Shown here in pieces: positions 60,647-64,000 of a stretch of DNA of 64,000 nucleotides. The notes under the pieces were generated by a model. It saw nothing but the letters and a program-made list of their open reading frames with translations. It did not search any database and had not been told where the DNA came from. A program made the position numbers and the translations under genes. Within the stretch, counting starts at the first letter, position 1; each line of letters opens with the position of its first letter. Origin of the DNA: Bacteroidota bacterium (GTDB lineage: Bacteria; Bacteroidota; Bacteroidia; AKYH767-A; OLB10); the NCBI GenBank assembly GCA_016714005.1, contig JADJOA010000002.1, positions 248,001 through 312,000 of the forward strand. Reading direction: 5' to 3'.

Positions 60647-62032
60647 ATGAAAGCATTAAAACTTTTTTTAGCAGCCTATAGTTTAGCAACTGGTTGTGTA
60701 TTTGCACAACAAACGACCGCACTGCCCGATTTCGATCGTATATCCATACGTAGTGTAGTTAACGGAACTATAACGCAGGGAACATCAAACAGCATAATGT
60801 ATGATGGCGAAAACATGACCTTAAAATTTGAAGTAAGTAATGGAACATTAATAGTAAGCGGAGTAAGTACAGGTAGTGTAGATATTACTTTTAAAGAATT
60901 GGCAGAACTGGAAATATCGGGTTCAGCAAAGCTTTCGTCAACCAATATGATTCAAACCAAAGATTTTGAGATAAATGTTTCAGGCAGCGCCAAACTAAAT
61001 TTGCAGTTGCAGGCAAATGATGTGGAAGCAAAAATAAGTGGCGTAGGAAGTTTAGATATGACTGGTACAGCCAATTCCTTTGATGTAAAAATATCGGGCT
61101 CGGGAAAAATTTATGCTGATAATTTTACAGTAAAAAATTCATCATACAACATAAGCGGCAATGCAACGGCTTACGTAAATGTTACCGATACACTTACGGG
61201 CAATGTAAGCGGCCTCGGAAAAATTTATTTCCGCAACCAGCCTATAAAAATTTACAACAATATTTCGGGCATCGGTAAAATTGAACAACAGGATGGCAAT
61301 ACTTCCACCGACACCGATACAACCCATATTCGTTTTGGCAACAACAGCATTACCATAGTTACCAATGGCGACAGCACTAAAACCAACATACAGCACCAGT
61401 ATAGAAAAGCTACCGGGCATTGGAGTGGTTTAGATTTAGGCTTCAATGGTTTCTTAGATAAGGGCAATAGCAACGATTTGCCAAAGGATTATGAATTTCT
61501 TGAACTTGTTCCCGAAAAATCTAATGCGGTTAACTTAAATTTTTACGATTACGATTTTAAAATTTATAAGCGCTATGTAATTGCAACCACTGGTATTGGT
61601 TTATCTTACAACAATTTTCGCTTTCGTAAATCTTTCACTCTTGTACCCGATACCAACATTGTTACTTATGAACCTGACAGTATTAAATTTAAAAAACATA
61701 AACTCACTGTAAGTTATCTTACCGTTCCTTTGCTGGTGACTTTTAATACACATGAATCATATCGTAAAGCGTTTCATATTACTACAGGTTTATTGCTTTC
61801 CTATAAATTAGGATCTCACACCAAGCAGGTTTACAATGTGGATGGCGAAAAAAAGAAAGACAAAGATTTTGATGATTTTAATATTGACCCATTCAGATAT
61901 GATGCAACAGTAAGAATTGGTTACAGAAATTACACTGCATTTATCAATTATGCCATCAGCGATTTTTTTAAAAATAACTCCGGACCCGAGTTGCATCCGT
62001 GGGCTTTTGGCGTTTCGTTAACAGCTTGGTAA
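60647..62032 (+). CDS. Exported DUF2807 (head-GIN) and outer-membrane-barrel protein
   Basis: This intact 461-residue protein has a signal peptide (MKALKLFLAAYSLATGCVFAQ). The first half is a DUF2807/head-GIN right-handed beta fold with repeated short strands, each with a SG-x-G or SGSAK motif (ISGSAKLSS, VSGSAKLNL, ISGVGSLDM, ISGSGKIYA, VSGLGKIYF). The second half (residues ~240-460) has alternating strands and a C-terminal aromatic (LTAW), typical of small outer-membrane barrels. The fusion is interesting. It is placed behind an ECF sigma/anti-sigma pair and is probably their regulon member. Confidence 0.85.
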   Translation: MKALKLFLAAYSLATGCVFAQQTTALPDFDRISIRSVVNGTITQGTSNSIMYDGENMTLKFEVSNGTLIVSGVSTGSVDITFKELAELEISGSAKLSSTNMIQTKDFEINVSGSAKLNLQLQANDVEAKISGVGSLDMTGTANSFDVKISGSGKIYADNFTVKNSSYNISGNATAYVNVTDTLTGNVSGLGKIYFRNQPIKIYNNISGIGKIEQQDGNTSTDTDTTHIRFGNNSITIVTNGDSTKTNIQHQYRKATGHWSGLDLGFNGFLDKGNSNDLPKDYEFLELVPEKSNAVNLNFYDYDFKIYKRYVIATTGIGLSYNNFRFRKSFTLVPDTNIVTYEPDSIKFKKHKLTVSYLTVPLLVTFNTHESYRKAFHITTGLLLSYKLGSHTKQVYNVDGEKKKDKDFDDFNIDPFRYDATVRIGYRNYTAFINYAISDFFKNNSGPELHPWAFGVSLTAW

Positions 62033-62220
62033 GTTAACGGATTCGTGGGTTAAAAATAAAGTCTCAAACCGAGGCGCAGGGAACGCATAGTAATATTGAT
62101 TTTAACTTCACTACGCCTATACGCGACTATATAAAACAGGAAGCTTTCTAAACTACCTTGTGTTGGTTTGTATTGCACTATTTTTTTAGTTTTATGGCAT
62201 CAATCCTAAAACTCATTGCG

Positions 62221-64000
62221 ATGAAAAAAAATCTACTAAACATTATTTTACTTTTTGTATGCTTGATTATCTCAGGTAAGCTTAATGCACAATGTGCTGT
62301 TGCAGGAACCGCATCTGCCACGCTTGACAGTGTATGCACAGGTGTAACTACCACTTTATTGCTAACAGGTTCCAACGGCAACATTCAATGGCAAAGTTAT
62401 AATGGTAGTGCGTGGGTTAATGAAATTGGGGCAGGATATAATACCGCAAACTACGCTGTAACCCCATCAGCTACTACCGATTACCGAGCATACGCTACAC
62501 TTACCGGCTGCCCCGATGATTCTTCAAATGTTATATCAATTGTGGTAGGCATTGCTGCACCGATTGGTACGGGAGCAACGCGATGTGGTTTTGGCTCAAT
62601 AACATTAAATGCAACAGGTAGTGGTGTAATTAAGTGGTACGATTCCCCCACCTCAACCAACCCTCTTGCAATAGGAAATAATTTTACAACCAATGTTGTT
62701 ACTACTACCACATTTTATGCAGCAAATACTTCTAATGGTGGTGCTAACGGTGTTACACCAATGCCCGCACAAGCAACCACATTTTCAAATTTTGCCCGTG
62801 GCTATTGGTTTACCGCTCCATCTAATTTTACTATTACGGGCTTACAAGTACCGCTTGGCGGCACAGCACAAAGTATTGCTGTGGTGAGGTTTGATCCAGG
62901 CACCACCCCTCAGTTATATCCTACCCTCACTAATACTTTTACTACTCTTTTTCTGACTCAAGCAAATACAAACACAGGAGTGCTTCCTGTAAACATTCAA
63001 ATTTTTGCAGGAGATGTTATTGGTTTACTGGGTGTGGTTGATGATGTTAACTCATATGCATCCAGTCCGAATACAACAATAATAGACGGGCAGACAGTTA
63101 CAATTGAAAGAATGGGTATGCAGTTTCCGTTAAGTTCAACTGCACCAATTGATTTGTGGACAGAAACAGGTGGGAATATTTCGCGCGTAGAAATTACTTA
63201 TGAAGTAGGATGTGAAAGTGCAAGAACACCTGTAATTGCCACGGTAACATCAAGCACCCCAGCCACCATCACTGCCACAAGCACAGCAATATGTATTAGC
63301 GGCAACAGCACCCTAGCTGTAAACAGCAGCAACCCAAACTACAATTACACATGGAGCCCTGCTACCGGATTAAACACCACCACTGGCAGCACTGTTATAG
63401 CCTCACCTACAACGCCTACCACATACACCGTTGTGGGTGTTGATGGCAGTTGCGGAGCCATTGACAGTGTATTTATTGATGTAGGACCTTTGTCAGTAGC
63501 AGGCAGTGCTGTTGCTACTGCCGATACCGTATGCTCAGGTACACAGGCAGTCTTTACCTTAACAGGCAATACAGGCAACATACAGTGGCAGGCAAATACC
63601 GGAGGTGGTTACACTAATATTGCAGGTGCAACAGGTAATGTGTTGCAAATAAATCCAACACAAAGCGGAACGTACATTGCAGTGGTAACAAGCGGAGGCT
63701 GCCCAAGCGATACCAGCAATGCACTTTCTGTTGGCGTAATAACCGTAACAGCTCCCACAACCGTAAATGATACATTATGTGCCCCCGGCACAGCCGATTT
63801 AACAGCAGTTGGCAGCGGAACACTTAATTGGTACGATGCCCCCACAGGAGGCAGCCAGGTTTTCTCGGGCACCAATTATAGCTTTAATGCAGTAGCACCG
63901 ATAACATATTATGTTGAATCGGCAGATGGCGGTGGAAGAAAACATGTAGGACCTCCTAACAGAGGGTTTGGCACTCAAAACAACAATAACATTGTAGGTA
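62221..64000 (+). CDS. Large secreted Ig-like repeat protein (3' end outside window)
   Basis: The frame is open from the ATG at 62221 to the window end (593 codons). It has a signal peptide (MKKNLLNIILLFVCLIISGKLNAQ) and then a Thr-, Ser-, Gly- and Asn-rich chain. Two module types alternate: one with DSVC(T/S)G ... GNIQW ... GCP(D/S)D(S/T)SN, and one with GSG ... WYD(S/A)P ... TYYVESADGG, which resembles Ig_7 or PKD-like folds of Bacteroidota surface proteins. Their 3' ends usually carry T9SS tails, which is not visible here. No frameshift is seen. Confidence 0.85.
   Translation, partial: MKKNLLNIILLFVCLIISGKLNAQCAVAGTASATLDSVCTGVTTTLLLTGSNGNIQWQSYNGSAWVNEIGAGYNTANYAVTPSATTDYRAYATLTGCPDDSSNVISIVVGIAAPIGTGATRCGFGSITLNATGSGVIKWYDSPTSTNPLAIGNNFTTNVVTTTTFYAANTSNGGANGVTPMPAQATTFSNFARGYWFTAPSNFTITGLQVPLGGTAQSIAVVRFDPGTTPQLYPTLTNTFTTLFLTQANTNTGVLPVNIQIFAGDVIGLLGVVDDVNSYASSPNTTIIDGQTVTIERMGMQFPLSSTAPIDLWTETGGNISRVEITYEVGCESARTPVIATVTSSTPATITATSTAICISGNSTLAVNSSNPNYNYTWSPATGLNTTTGSTVIASPTTPTTYTVVGVDGSCGAIDSVFIDVGPLSVAGSAVATADTVCSGTQAVFTLTGNTGNIQWQANTGGGYTNIAGATGNVLQINPTQSGTYIAVVTSGGCPSDTSNALSVGVITVTAPTTVNDTLCAPGTADLTAVGSGTLNWYDAPTGGSQVFSGTNYSFNAVAPITYYVESADGGGRKHVGPPNRGFGTQNNNNIVG

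Overview
The window looks like a chromosomal segment of a low-GC Bacteroidota bacterium. Three signs support this. There are C-terminal type IX secretion (T9SS) sorting tails, exact matches to the Bacteroidota -7 promoter motif TAnnTTTG ahead of several genes, and phylum-typical families (DUF4175, DUF3127, DUF2807 head-GIN, mitochondrial-type aconitase). I cannot resolve the genus. No rRNA, tRNA or CRISPR array was recognised.

A major property of this sequence is that many conserved genes are broken by single-base indels, mostly losses inside short homopolymers. Examples are polA (four), acn, nrdA, truB, the DEAD-box helicase gene, the DUF4175 gene and most genes of the polysaccharide cluster. 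Putting one base back restores long conserved motifs each time. I read these as sequencing or assembly errors in a draft genome, so each affected gene is annotated as one CDS over its full span. Five other genes carry in-frame stops or stop-like breaks that a single indel does not explain as simply.

Layout. 1-2663: 3' part of polA. 2.7-5.6 kb: orphan NarL-type response regulator behind a tandem operator-like repeat, then three unknown genes. 5.8-9.0 kb: small stress or regulatory proteins (DUF1905, HxlR, TfoX-N, SRPBCC) and one T9SS cargo protein. 9.3-10.3 kb: an unknown reverse-strand gene. 10.3-18.8 kb: accessory region. It holds a translationally coupled three-gene operon (unknown HFT/REWR protein, ParB-like protein, D12-class DNA adenine methylase), a secreted orphan, a DoxX-like protein, a GlxA-type regulator with rhodanese, GNAT and transporter genes, and a DUF4287/DUF5655 protein. 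These are separated by long inverted repeats and GTTATA-containing boundaries that resemble mobile gene cassettes. 19.0-20.2 kb: DUF3825 protein with cold-shock-like domains. 20.7-22.9 kb: aconitase.

23.1-28.6 kb: surface polysaccharide cluster (flippase, methyltransferase, sulfotransferase, O-antigen ligase or polymerase, glycosyltransferase), followed on the other strand by DinB and a CpsB/YwqE-type phosphatase. 29.9-40.3 kb: housekeeping genes (acylphosphatase, truB, cyclase, rRNA methyltransferase, DUF4175, anti-sigma-type ATPase, PAP2, obg, adk, hpt). 40.5-42.5 kb: exbB-exbD-tonB energy-transduction operon. 42.6-47.7 kb: acyltransferase, CotH/lamin-tail T9SS protein and an AmpG-like MFS transporter. 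48.2-49.6 kb: DEAD-box RNA helicase and cold-shock protein. 50.6-55.2 kb: interrupted DUF2971-like gene and class Ia ribonucleotide reductase (nrdB-nrdA). 55.7-58.5 kb: DUF3127, YiiX-like hydrolase and MlaE/MlaF lipid transporter. 58.9-62.0 kb: ECF sigma factor, putative anti-sigma factor and DUF2807/beta-barrel protein. 62.2 kb to the end: start of a giant Ig-like repeat secreted protein.

The most interesting candidate for an undescribed system is the 10,622-13,578 operon.
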